A stretch of DNA of 64,000 nucleotides from Erythroxylum novogranatense (GCA_029891385.1 CM057232.1:68907824-68971823), one strand, 5' to 3'; shown: positions 1 through 10,769, counted from the stretch's first letter. Notes: generated by a model from the letters alone, not told the origin. Numbers and translations: made by a program.

Positions 1-508
1 TGCAATAATGCGATCCTTAACAAAATCATTTAGGAATCAAAGCCCTCATTAATACCATCTATTTTTACAATTGAATTTGACCAAACAATGTCAAATAATT
101 TCATAGCTTCATTGACCACTTCAGATTTTTCCTATAATATATATTCGGGTCAACTTTCCATACTAAATTAGATACGGTAAATGACCAAATTAGACAAAAC
201 TTCCTTCTGTAAAGTTGTTCTCCCATTTCTTAGCTTTCTAAAGACACCAAAATCATTTAATTTGGATCAGTATACCAAGAGATATCCTCAAAATATTCCA
301 TACGGTTCATAAGTTCAAGAAAAATTCATATCTCAACTTCCAACCAAATATTTAAACTCTTAGAGACAGAATTAAAACTCTATTTCTTCATAAACATTGT
401 AGCCCTATGTCTCTAGTTTACAGAGAATCAAGAATCACCTAAATTGGATCAGTATAGAGAAAGTTATGGTCAAAATACGAAAGCATGTTTGAGCAGTCAA
501 AGGATGGG

Positions 509-690
509 TGCTCGTCGCGACGTGGGGAAAATATGAGGTCGCGACGAACAGCCCAAAAAATCAATTTTCTCGGGATTTTTGCAACGTTCGCCACGACGAG
601 TTCAAGGGGGGTCTCCTACGTCGCGGAGAGGAAGAAAATGGACATCGCGGCGAGGAAGAAAATAGACGTCGCGACGTCTGGTTCTGAAAC
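509..690. repeat. CpG-rich palindromic island in LTR A
   Basis: Repeats of GTCGCGAC and close variants (GTCGCGACG, GTCGCGG, ATCGCGGCG) spaced over about 180 bp, in a flank that is otherwise AT-rich. The same island is at about 26306-26472 in the other LTR. Function unknown. It occupies the same relative place as different palindrome words in LTRs B, D and E. Confidence 0.7.
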
Positions 691-1009
691 TCGTCTTCAC
701 CGAATTCTTTTTCCACATTTTTCACTTCTATACCCAAAATAATCTCTAAAACTTCACTCCAAAAATCATTCTTATAGTTCGACACTAAAAACCAATGCAT
801 GCAAGAATTACACCATTTTCAACTCTCTCTCTCTACTGTGTTCATTCACTCTATCTCTATTTTGTTTCTTTTAATCTTTTCCGCAGCTCACAACTTTACA
901 ATACCCAGTAAACTCAGATTTCATTCCAGATACACTTAACAATTTAGCTCCTCATCTAAATCATCCAATCTATGCATTCACCGAGACTACACCGTGTAAT
1001 TTCACATGC

Positions 1010-1012
<3 letters not shown>

Positions 1013-1056
<44 letters not shown>
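1013..1056. repeat. TA dinucleotide microsatellite
   Basis: Uninterrupted TA run inside LTR A. The other LTR copy has a shorter run near 26808-26830, so the repeat has changed length since insertion. Confidence 0.95.
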
Positions 1057-1059
<3 letters not shown>

Positions 1060-1592
1060 AACTTACTTGCTTAAGCAATATTTCCCAACAGTGAGAGTGA
1101 ATCGCTGACACAACAATAACGACTGATGATCGGCGTCTGGTAAAACCAGAAGAAGGTTTTTCAACAATGCATTTGGTGAAGAGAAAACAACGGAGGAATG
1201 AGCTAAATCGATGTCTATACACTACGTGCCTACATTGCACTTCCTACACATGTCACTATTCCATACTGCCATATGTCACCTTTGCATGAAGGTCATTTGT
1301 CACTAAATAATCAGTCCACGTGTCTCAATAGGATTGGTCCAAATTTCAATATTTTTCTAAAAATTCAACAAAAATTTCAAAATATTCTAAATAGACCAAA
1401 ATTGTCAAATCACATTTTAATCGCATTAATAACTCAATTGTACCCGAAAATGTCATGAATGCATGTACAATCATATTAATGTGCAAAAATGTGCATGTCA
1501 CAATTAATTATGCATAAACATAAATTTTGCTTTTTGATTTCTCAATAATTCTAGAAATTCACAATTTTATCCCTCACATGGGTAATAGGATG

Positions 1593-1724
1593 TCACAACT
1601 CTCCCCTCCTAACAAAAATTTCGTCCTCAAAATTCTTACCTGATTGATCAAATAGGTAGGGGTATGTTTTCATCACATTCTCTACTATTTCCCATTTGGC
1701 ATTATTACTCGAATAATTTCTTTT
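1593..1724 (-). pseudogene. Chromodomain end of pol, element A
   Basis: Reading the minus strand gives 43 codons and a stop. They contain RNYSSNNAKWEIVENVMK, which aligns with the chromodomain tail of element B (motif RDHSVEEATWEP). The end NFEDEI comes from the GAGGACGAAAT sequence found at the end of chromovirus pol genes, just before the polypurine tract. The rest of pol is either unrecognisable or lies beyond the B insertion. Chromodomains guide integration towards particular chromatin; this one is a remnant. Confidence 0.7.
1598..1613 (-). other. Polypurine tract of element A
   Basis: On the minus strand reads GGAGGGGAGAG-like purines immediately before the LTR start. This is where plus-strand DNA synthesis primes in LTR elements. 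Its place next to the LTR supports the boundary at 1597. Confidence 0.75.
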
Positions 1725-2426
1725 ACTTAACTAAAGTCAACGGAATCAATTGATTTTCTCGTTACTTATTCAGATATCACACAACCTTGTCTGTCTCCTA
1801 AAAAAATTTAGGATACTTCAAAATTTTCACTTCTAGTTCTGGCATTACATCTAGGTCAGATCATATCACTATTTCTTATCACACTCACATATCATACTTA
1901 ATGTATATAAGACATCTTGTCGGAGTTACAAACTCATGTTAATGGTCCTTTTCTTACAAAATTTTCATATGGACAATTTTATGACGGGTTAGCTCATCCT
2001 TTTTCCTATCTTAAGTACACCTTGGCAAGGTGATACTATCAAAAACAATTCATCACTTGCTTGATATTTCATATCTCTTTAGTGTTAATAAACTTAACTC
2101 ATGTCTCTATATTATTTAATTCAAAATCTTCGGTGTTGCTTTTCCTAATTCATTCGCCTTTCTTGAATCACTTAATTCTAATACACATCAATTTCACTTA
2201 TCATAAACGTCTCCTATCACTTCTGGCCTTAAACTATTTTTAGGCCTTCTTCACCCAAATATAACGGTGGTCGACTCATTCTATCATGTAACATCTTATA
2301 TGAACTTCGAATGATATCACAATGATATTGAATGCTATGCTTCAAGTCAATTAAAACTAAACATTGACCTCATTTTCTATGAACTCCAAAATATAAACTT
2401 TAAGGAGACGTATCCCTAATAGTTAA
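1614..2426 (-). other. Interior of element A, left part
   Basis: AT-rich interior between the polypurine tract and the B insertion. Apart from the chromodomain tail at its left edge I recognise no coding motif. The last five bases, GTTAA (2422-2426), are the left copy of the target-site duplication of element B. Confidence 0.6.
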
Positions 2427-3049
2427 TGTTGGACCCCAAATTTTTGTTTTCTTGAAGTTATTAAGCATGAATTATTTTGATTTATGATTTATGGTATAGT
2501 TTGATTTTATGGAAAATATTATGGAAAATTTGAATTTTTGAGATTAGTATGGAATAATGTTTATGGAAGAGTAAAATGTTTAAGGGCAAAATGGTCAAGG
2601 TATTGGAGTTTAGAAGTTTTAGGCTAAGTGTAGGAGGGTATTATAGTCCTTGCCCATGTTTTTAGGTTTAAGAAAGAAAGAAGAAAAGAGGAAGAGAAAA
2701 ATAGAGGAGAAGAACGAAGAGAGTCGGCGGTGAGGGAGAAGAAGAGGAAGTTTGTTCCAGGCGGTTTTCCGACAAATTTCAAGCATTCTTAAGGTAAGAT
2801 TAACTCTTTTATCTTAGTTTGAGTTGGATTGAACCTTTGTTTTGCTGGAAATGAGTAAAAATCGTTGGTTTAGGGTTATGGTGAAGATTTGTAGATTTGC
2901 TTGGGTTGTTGTGTTTTTGATGTTTTTGGTGTTAGAATAAGTTCAGAATGATAGTATATGACTTGATTTATGGGTTGGATGTGTTGTAGTAGAAGAAGGG
3001 AAGGTTTTGAGGTTGATAATGGCGGATTCTGGGTTCGGGAAGACAAAGC

Positions 3050-3115
3050 TCCCGTCCATGCGTCATGATCGGTCACGGCCGCTAAATCACGACGGCGGGC
3101 CTTGTCATGTGAGCC
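3050..3115. repeat. Hypervariable CpG-rich island in 5' LTR of B
   Basis: Contains short inverted words around CGTCATGA and CACGACGGCG. The matching stretch of the 3' LTR (about 10079-10153) is nearly unalignable after CCCGTCC, although flanks on both sides agree almost perfectly. It lies upstream of the shared module, as do the islands of LTRs A and E. Confidence 0.6.
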
Positions 3116-4075
3116 CAATTTTTCCAGAATGGTTATTTTTAGTGTTTTGATCATATCTTTTGCTACAGAAGTCCTTTTGGGGTGATTTTAGAAGCGATGT
3201 GAACTATAGAGATAGATCTACAAGTCTTATGAAGTGATGAAGTGATGAATTATTTTCTAAGAATATGGAATTTTGGATGGAAGTTAAGAATGGAAATATT
3301 GTTTCAGCTCGAGTTATTAAATGGAATTTTGGTTCTTATTTTAGGAGAACAAGAGAGGCAAAAGGATCAAGAGGCTCAAGAGGAAACTCATTTCTAGGCA
3401 AGAACAAGCAAGGAAATCAGGTGGGTTCATGTTTATAATAGAGTAATTAAGTACTCATTGTTTTGTTCAAATCAAGAAAGATTCAATGCATTTAATATGC
3501 ATCATCCACGATTGCATTACATACTATTATGAATGATGATATTCTGCTATGTGATTTGCATTCATGAATTATGAAAAGAATTCCAAAAAAGGGGGGGGGG
3601 GGGGTTTCTCCTTTCACGAATACAAGTACAAGAAATCATGTTTTATGAATATATGAAAAGCAAGATTACAAGCAAGTTTTCAAGCAAGTGCCAGTTTGGC
3701 AAACAAGTTTACAAGAACATGAATCATGCATACTTATGTGGGTTTGCGGTGTCCCTCACGAATAGTCAAGTGCACATTGACTCATGAAAAGACTTCTCCC
3801 ACCTGCCCGACTGTGGCACAGGGTTTCTCACAAGGATTCCCTCACGAAACTACGTCTACACATCAACATTTCGATGGCATGTGTAGTACGTCACGAACCA
3901 GGGACAACCCAAACCATCATGTTATGTGTTATGATTTGTTATGTGTCATGCATCATGAATTGTTCAAGAATCAAACATTTTTTTAAGACCATGACATATA
4001 CATGATCAATGACTATGATTTCAACAAGTATCACGACAATGAGATATTTTTGAATACTTTTGCTTATTGCTATAT

Positions 4076-4082
4076 TATAAAT
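4076..4082 (+). promoter_or_regulatory. Probable TATA box of LTR B
   Basis: TATAAAT, followed 11 bases later by the hairpin GAGCT-TTAT-AGCTC and then CACCC. The same order and nearly the same spacing (11-13 bases) recur in the 3' LTR (20786-20792) and in LTRs E and D. Transcription would be expected to start about 25-30 bases downstream, around the hairpin. Confidence 0.55.
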
Positions 4083-4092
4083 ATGTTCCCAC

Positions 4093-4106
4093 GAGCTTTA
4101 TAGCTC
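4093..4106 (+). other. GAGCT-N4-AGCTC hairpin in LTR B
   Basis: Perfect five-base-pair stem with loop TTAT, just downstream of the TATA box. The same stem with other loops is at 20803-20816 (TTAT), 28556-28569 (TTGC, LTR E) and 35382-35395 (GTGA, LTR D). Stem conserved and loop variable suggests a structure near the RNA start or the R region. Confidence 0.55.
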
Positions 4107-4606
4107 ACCCTCTCTAATCTCCCCCATTCAGGTGACGAGCAAGAGAACGAGTGAGTCACGAGTACGGCAGCACTCCATTTTCATTCTGTTACGTTTATTT
4201 ATAAATGTTATATTTTTGGAAGTCAAGACTTTAGTTTCATTTCAAGTATCATTGGTTCGAGAGTGTTTTATATTTTTGGCTCTTGAATTCAAAGTTGTAA
4301 ATTGTTTTGGGATCTTCGTAAAGCGTTATGAAACTCATCTTTTGGAGCATGAATTATAGATATATTTGTTTTAAAAGCATGAAAGTTTCACGATGGGTCC
4401 ATTGAACTTCCGATGGTCTCCCTTTCTCAACCGTTTAATTTACATGTTTAGCCTTGTTTATTAAATCATATGAAAGCAGGTTTCAAGTATGTTTTCCAGT
4501 AGGCCCATTACTCTTCCGCGGGTTATTTCTAAATGTATTATTAGTACGTTTTCTCGCCACGCTCTCATGTCCGACGTTGGGCTCCGACAGCGGGGACCAA
4601 CATGTT

Positions 4607-4620
4607 TGGTATCAGAGTGC
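4607..4620 (+). other. tRNA primer-binding site of B
   Basis: TGGTATCAGAGTGC, four bases after the LTR end. It is complementary to the 3' end of plant initiator Met tRNA except for the last bases. Minus-strand synthesis primes here. Confidence 0.85.
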
Positions 4621-4763
4621 CTAGGTTTTTGATCTAGGATTGCATGACATTGTTTTCAAGGAATAACTGCATTGTTTTACATGATTGCAACTGTTTTTGC
4701 ATATTTTGAAAAGTGTCTTACATGAACTAAAGTTTTCAATGGTTTTCTATTCAAGGAGTGAAC

Positions 4764-6032
4764 ATGCCACCTCGAAGGAGAACTCGGGGAGCTACGACTC
4801 GGTCTCATTCTCGTCAGGGGAGTACGAATGAATCCCATATTCCTCAGGATGCCGGGACACATTCTGTTCCGATTTTAGAGGCACCTAGTTTGCCACAAGA
4901 AGTGCCTCCTCCGCCTCCTCCTATGCCTCAGGGAACTCCCATGGATCCGAGTTTCTTTCAAGCCTTTGCTCAGACTTTCACGTATGCCATGGGATAGGGA
5001 TCTCAGATGTCGATGCAAGCTCCGGTAGACAGGAGTGGACAGTATGACAAGCTCCGAAAGTTTGGGGCTGTGGATTTCAGTGGGACTACCAATCCAGAAG
5101 AGGCTGAAGCCTGGTTGAAGAGGACCGAGAGGGTTCTAGTTCAGATGAGATGCTCAGATGAGGACAAGCTGGATTATGCAGTCAGTTTGTTGCAGGGTGA
5201 CGCACTGCATTGGTGGGAGTCTGTGCCTCACAGTCAGGTTGTTCCTTCGGTGCTGACATGGAGGGACTTTGTAGAAGTGTTCAGAAAGAAGTACCTCTCC
5301 AGGGTGTATGTGCAAGAGAAGGCCAGAGAATTTCTCAATCTTATGCAGAGGGACATGAGTGTGAGCGAGTATGAGTTGAAGTTCACGCATCTTTCACGAT
5401 ATGCAGCTAACATTGTGGCAACAGAGGAAGACAAGTGCCGCAAGTTTGAAGGAGATCTTCACTTAGGGATCAGGGAGAAAGTCCTGATTCATAATTTTTG
5501 TGACTACCAACAGTTAGTGGATGCTGCTCTCCAGGCTGAAAAGCTGGAGAATATCAGGAATGAAGCGAACAAGAAGAGGAAGAACAGGGAGCAGACTTTC
5601 AGGAAGGGTGCTAGTGCTCCATTGCCTGAGAGGAGCACGAGGAGCGCTCACAGTCAGAGTGAAGTGGGTAGCAGTGGGGCTACCAGGAACAAGCAGGTGA
5701 GAGCTGTTTCAGGGCAAGCCTCTAATGTGGGAGGCACAGGTAGAGCTAGAAGGAGCGGGTTCACTTATCCCTTATGTGACCAGTGTGGGAAGCACCATCA
5801 GGGAGAGTGCCTCAGATCACTTGGAATTTGTTTCAGATGCGGAAAGAAGGGACATATAGCCAAGCATTGTCCACAGGCACCGAGACTAGAGGGGTCACAG
5901 CCAGCTCCTAGCATGCAGAGGCAAAGGGGAACCAAACCAAGCATCGAGGTAGGCGCCTGGGACTGCAAGGAAGACTGTTCCTCCAGGAAGGCCAAGGGGT
6001 CAGGTGCCGACAAGAGTGTTTTCCATGACTAG
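4764..6032 (+). pseudogene. gag: gag of element B, one in-frame stop
   Basis: The capsid/nucleocapsid precursor. The ATG at 4764 opens MPPRRRTRG, a basic start typical of chromovirus gag, then a proline run (PPPPPP). A TAG at 4995-4997 stops it after 77 residues; the same frame resumes at once and runs to 6032. The capsid region includes WLKRTERVL and GDALHWW. A CCHC zinc knuckle (CFRCGKKGHIAKHC, 5829-5870) binds RNA. The stop replaces what is likely a CAG codon, the change expected from deamination of methylated cytosine. After about 6000 the frame shifts before the protease. Confidence 0.9.
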
Positions 6033-7065
6033 GGAGGAAGCTGCAGCCGCACCTGAGGTTGTCACGGTATGACTTCGCTTATTTGATTCAAAGAGATTTG
6101 TGTTGATTGATTCTGGTTCCACACACTCTTTTGTTTCTGCTAGCATAGCATTGCATGGTGTGAGTTCTGTGCCTTTGGATAGGCCCTTGATTGTTAGTAC
6201 TCCTCTAGGGAGGAATGTGGTGATCAATCAGGTGTATGAGCAGTGTGAGCTCTTCATAGATGGTGCTAGATTGGTAGTGGACTTACTACCGCTAGACCTT
6301 AGAGGTTTAGATGTTATTCTGGGGATGGATACCATGGAGAAGTATCTGGCCAAGTTGGATTGTGGTCGGAAAGAGGTAGAGTTTGATCTGGGCAATGGTG
6401 AGAAGGTGATCTTCAGGGGAGATAGGAAGACACCATCACCAAGATTGATTTCAGCTATGTTGGCTGAAAGGATGATGGGCCAGGGATGTGAAACTTTCTT
6501 GGCGCATGTTGTAGATTCTGATGTGCATGAAGGGAAGTTAGAGGATTTCCCGATTGTGAGGGAGTTTCCAGATGTGTTCCCAGATGAGTTACCAGGTTTG
6601 CCGCCGATGAGGGAAATTGAGTTTGCCATTGACTTGATTCCTGAAACCGCGCCTATTTCTATCCCGCCTTACAGGATGGCTCCAGCCGAGTTGAGGGAGC
6701 TTAAGGAACAGTTGGAGGAACTGTTAGAGAAGGGGTATGTTAGGCCTAGTTCATCTCCTTGGGGAGCACCAGTTCTGTTTGTTAAGAAAAAGGATGGAAC
6801 ATGGCAGATGTGCATTGATTATCGAAGACTTAATAAGGTGACAATTAAGAACAAGTATCCGTTGCCACGGATAGATGATCTGTTTGATCAACTGCAGGGA
6901 GCGCGGGTTTTCTCCAAGATTGATCTCAGGTCAGGCTATCATCAACTCCGAATCAAGGAGTCTGATGTGAGCAAGACGAAGATTCGAGACTCACATGGGC
7001 ACTATGAGTTTTGGTTATGCCTTTCACCACCAATGCTCCACCGCTTTCATGGATCTTATGAATAG
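6033..7065 (+). pseudogene. pol: Protease and N-terminal RT of element B
   Basis: Open from about 6070 to 7065 after a frame change from gag. The aspartic protease active site DSGS starts at 6109, and the second conserved turn reads VILGMD. The linker ([16 protein letters not shown]) and RT fingers follow: [47 protein letters not shown], and the first catalytic Asp in [13 protein letters not shown] frameshift at about 6980-7000 ends this frame within RT. No separate start codon is expected, as pol is normally made as part of a polyprotein. Confidence 0.9.
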
Positions 7066-7255
7066 GGTCTTCAGGGAGTTTCTGGATCAGTTTGTCATAG
7101 TGTTTGTAGATGACATTCTGGTGTATTCTAAGAGTGAAAAAGAGCATGAGGAGCATCTCAGGATTGTATTGCAGACTCTTAGGGAGAGAGAGCTTTATGC
7201 TAAGTTCAGCAAGTGTGAGTTTTGGCTTCATGAGGTGACCTTCCTCGACATGTGA
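6995..7255 (+). pseudogene. pol: Central RT of element B, with FVDD motif
   Basis: Second RT segment in a shifted frame. [30 protein letters not shown] contains the polymerase catalytic motif FVDD (7103-7114). It continues through [24 protein letters not shown] and ends at 7255 through another one-base frame change, near the motif that usually reads FLGH. The catalytic aspartates survive but the frame does not. Confidence 0.88.
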
Positions 7256-7684
7256 TTTCGCAAGATGGTGTGCATGTTGATCCGAGGAAAGTTGAAGCGA
7301 TAGTGAGTTGGCATGCACCCAAGACAAAGGAGAGGTAAGGAGTTTTCTAGGTCCAGCGAGTTACTACGGGAGGTTTGTAGAAGGATTCTCCATGATAGTT
7401 GCTCCGATGACCAAGCTATTGAGGAAGAATCGAAGTTCATCTGGATGACGAGTGCGGAAGAGCTTTGAGGATCTCAAGCACAGTTGATAAGTGCTCCAAA
7501 GGTTGATTTTGCCTTCGGTGATGAGGGCTATATAGTGTCTGATGATGCCTCAAGAAGGGTCTAGGTTGTGTATTGATGCGAGAGAGAGAGTGATAGCTTA
7601 TGCTTCAAGGCAATCTGAAGCGAGATGAGTTGAATTATCCGACTCATGACTTGGAGTTAGCAAGATGATCTTTGCCTTGAAGAT
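7256..7684 (+). pseudogene. pol: RT thumb and RNase H start of element B, heavily frameshifted
   Basis: No long frame, but fragments of the expected protein appear in all three frames, such as VHVDPRKVEAI, YYGRFVEGFSM and KSFEDLK. At least four small indels lie within 430 bases, a much higher density than in the flanking pol. This is the worst-preserved part of B's coding region. Confidence 0.7.
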
Positions 7685-8962
7685 TTGGAGACATTATCTT
7701 TATGGTGTTGCACCGGGATCTTTACAGATCACAAGAGCCTCAAGTACTTATTGAGCCAGAAGGAGTTGAATTTGAGACAGAGAAGGTGGATTGAGCTGCT
7801 CAAGGACTATGATTTGTTGATTGAGTACCATCTAGGTAAAACGAATGTAGTGGCGGATGCTTTGAGCAGAAAGTCTTCCATTGCTCATGTTCAGACAGTT
7901 TATCTTCCTTTATTGGAGGAGATGGCCAAGCTTAAGATAAGCTTGAAGCAGGAGGAACCAAATTGCCTCCTAGCTACTTTCAGAGTAAGGCCTATACTCC
8001 GGGAGAAGGTTAGGGAGTTGCAGGCACAGGATGCAAAGTTGAGCAAGCTTAGGGAGGAAATTCAGAATGGTAAGGTTTCGGAGGTAGTGGTGAGAGAGGA
8101 TGGAATCATGACAGTGGGAGACAGACTTTGTATTCTAGATAGCAAGGAAGTTAAGGATGAGATTTTGGATGAGGCACACAATGCGCCTTATGCCATGCAC
8201 CCAGGCAGCACCAGGATGTACAGAGATTTGAGAGAGCATTTCTGGTGGAAGGGCATGAAGAGGGATGTAGCAGAGTATGTCAGTAAGTGTCTCGTGTGTC
8301 AGCAAGTCAAGGCTGAACACCAGGCGCCTTCAGGCAAGTTAAGGCCATTGTCTATTCCTGAGTGGAAGTGGCAAAGAGTAACCATGGATTTTCTGATGGG
8401 TTTGCCTAAGACTAGTAAGAAGCATGATGCCATATGGGTCATAGTGGATCGGTTGATGAAGTCAGCCCATTTTCTGGTAATCAAGCAGACTGATTCGTTG
8501 CATGTGCTAGCCAAGAAGTACATTGATGAGGTAGTAAGATTACATGGGATTCCAGATTCTATAGTGTCTGACAGGGATCCTCGGTTTACTTTGAGATTTT
8601 GGGGAAGCTTACAGGAAGCTTTAGGTACTAAGCTGCATTTTAGTACAGCATTTCACCCTCAGACAGATGGTTAATCTGAGAGGACCATTCGGACATTTGA
8701 GGGAATGCTCAGAGCATGTGCGATGGATTTTAAGGGAGCATGGGATGAGCATTTGCCATTGGTCGAGTTTGCTTACAATAACTCGTACCATTCGAGCATT
8801 CAGATGGCTCCATATGAGGCTTTGTATGGAAGGAGGTGTAGGACTCCTATATGTTGGGATGAAGAAGGAGAGAGAAAACTGGTAGGACCAGAGTTGATTC
8901 AGATGACTGTGGATAAAGTCAATCTAGTTAGCGGCTTAAAAGGCGGCCCTCAGATAGGATGA
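7685..8962 (+). pseudogene. pol: RNase H and integrase of element B
   Basis: Begins inside RNase H ([23 protein letters not shown]), with the end motif [11 protein letters not shown]. The integrase follows: an HHCC zinc-binding region ([15 protein letters not shown] to CLVCQQVK), then catalytic Asp at 8387-8389 and 8570-8572 (SDRDPRF) and Glu at 8678-8680. A TAA at 8672-8674 stands just before the catalytic Glu, where the family usually has Gln. The same frame continues to 8962 with VEFAYNNSYHSSIQMAPYEALYGRRCRTP. Integrase inserts the DNA copy into the host genome. Confidence 0.92.
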
Positions 8963-9451
8963 AGAGTTACACCGATTCTCATCGGAAGGAGATGGAGTAT
9001 GAAGTCGGTGAAAGTGTTTCTCAAGACGCCTCTTTGGAAGGGAGTATTGAGGTTTGGCAAGAAAGGCAAGTTAAGTCCAAGATATGTAGGTCCTTATGAG
9101 ATTCTTGAGAGGATCGGACCTCTAGCTTACTGAGTTGGCGTTGCGCCAGAGTTATCTCGGATCCACGATGTTTTCATGTTTCCATCTTTGAGAAGGTACA
9201 GATCGAGATCCTTCTCATGTCATTCGTGTTTCGATATTCATTGAGAGATGACTTGTTATGAGGAAATTCCAGTAGAGATCTTGGACACCAAGGAAAAGAT
9301 CCTCAGGAATAAGACAGTTCAGCTAGTTAAGGTTCTGTGGAGGGACCATTCAGTGGAAGAAGCCACGTGGGAGCCCTTGGACGCCATGAAAGAGAAGTAT
9401 CTAAGTCTTTTCGATGATTTAGGTAAATTTCGAGGACGAAATTTCTTTTAA
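8963..9451 (+). pseudogene. pol: Integrase C-terminus and chromodomain of element B
   Basis: First part frameshifted, with recognisable KVFLKTPLWKGVLRFGKKGK and SPRYVGPYEILERIGP. The frame from 9248 to 9451 holds EIPVEILDTKEKILRNKTV and VLWRDHSVEEATWEP, the chromodomain signature. The gene ends at the TAA at 9449-9451, just before the polypurine tract. This domain is what identifies B as a chromovirus. Confidence 0.88.
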
Positions 9452-9463
9452 GAGGGGTAGAAA
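9452..9463 (+). other. Polypurine tract of B
   Basis: Purine run GAGGGGTAGAAA directly before the 3' LTR start TGTTGGACCCC at 9464. It primes plus-strand DNA synthesis. Confidence 0.85.
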
Positions 9464-10769
9464 TGTTGGACCCCAAATTTTTGTTTTCTTGAAGTTATTA
9501 AGCATGAATTATTTCGATTTATGATTTATGGTATAGTTTGATTTTATGGAAAATATTATGGAAAATTTGAATTTTTGAGATTAGTATGGAATAATGTTTA
9601 TGGAAGAGTAAAACGTTTAAGGGCAAAATGGTCAAGGTATTGGAGTTTAGAAGTTTTAGGCTAAGTGTAGGAGGGTATTATAGTCCTTGCCCATGTTTTT
9701 GGGTTTAAGAAAGAAAAAAGAAAAGAGGAAGAAAAAAATAGAGGAGAAGAACGAAGAGAGCTCATGTGAGGGAGAAGAAGAGGAAGTTTGTTCCAGGCGG
9801 TTTCCCACAAATTTCAAGCATTCTTAAGGTAAGATTAACTCTTTTATCTTAGTTTGAGTTGGATTGAACCTTTGTTTTGCTGGAAATGAGTAGAAATCGT
9901 TGGTTTAGGGTTATGGTGAAGATTTGTAGATTTGCTTGGGTTGTTGTGTTTTTGATGTTTTTGGTGTTAGAATAAGTTCAGAATGATAGTATATGACTTG
10001 ATTTATGGGTTGGATGTGTTGTAGTAGAAGAAGGGAAGGTTTTGAGGTTGATAATGGCGGATTCTAGGTTCGAGAAGACGAACCTCCCGTCCGCACGTCA
10101 TGGAAGCCAGTCAAGACGCCATGACGTCTTGAGATCGCTATAATGGGCGAGCCCAATTTTTCCAGAATGGTTATTTTTAGTGTTTTGATCATATCTTTTG
10201 CTACAGAAGTCCTTTTGGGGTGATTTTAGAAGCAATGTGAACTAGAGAGATAGATCTACAAGTCTTATGAAGTGATGAAGTGATGAATTAGTTTCTAAGA
10301 AAATGGAATTTTGGATGGAAGTTAAGAATGGAAATATTGTTTCAGCTCGAGTTATTAAATGGAATTTTGGTTCTTATTTTAGGAGAACAAGAGAGGCAAA
10401 AGGATCAAGATGCTCAAGAGGAAACTCATTTCTAGGCAAGAACAAGCAAGGAAATCAGGTGGGTTCATGTTTATAATAGAGTAATTAAGTACTCATTGTT
10501 TTGTTCAAATCAAGAAAGATTCAATGCATTTAATTTGCATCATCCACGATTGCATTACATACTATTATGAATGATGATATTCTGCCATGTGATTTGCATT
10601 CATGAGTTATGAAAAGAATTCCAAAAAGGGGGGGGGTTTCTCCTTTCACGAATACAAGTACAAGAAATCATGTTTTATGAATATATGACAAGCAAGATTA
10701 CAAGCAAGTTTTCAAGCAAGTGCCAGTTTGGCAAACAAGTTTACAAGAACATGAATCATGCATACTTAT
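9464..10769 (+). repeat. 3' LTR of B, first part
   Basis: Matches 2427-3736 of the 5' LTR. It stops at CTTAT (10765-10769), the left copy of copia C's target-site duplication, and resumes at about 20450. It carries the second version of the hypervariable island (about 10079-10153) and the shared module at about 10188-10275. Confidence 0.93.

Larger units (their letters stand above)
1..1597 (-). repeat. 3' LTR of element A (part)
   Basis: Matches 25796-27365 almost base for base, apart from a longer TA run and a few substitutions. The LTR begins, on the minus strand, at TGTGACATCC (1588-1597), directly next to a polypurine tract. The far end is cut off by the window. It contains a CpG-rich palindromic island and two copies of a module shared with other gypsy LTRs (about 195-290 and 387-472). 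Short open frames inside it are not genes. Confidence 0.9.
2427..4602 (+). repeat. 5' LTR of element B
   Basis: Runs from TGTTGGACCCC to GGGGACCAACA (2176 bp) and matches 9464-10769 plus 20450-21311. It has a TATA box (4076-4082), a hairpin (4093-4106), a G14 run at 3591-3604 (G9 in the 3' copy), a CpG-rich island at about 3050-3115, and the shared gypsy module at 3149-3235. The two LTRs are close to identical except in short GC-rich patches. Confidence 0.93.

Noticed and set aside
509..690. CpG island of a host gene promoter
   Set aside because: It is internal to LTR A, present in both LTR copies, and no host coding sequence follows.
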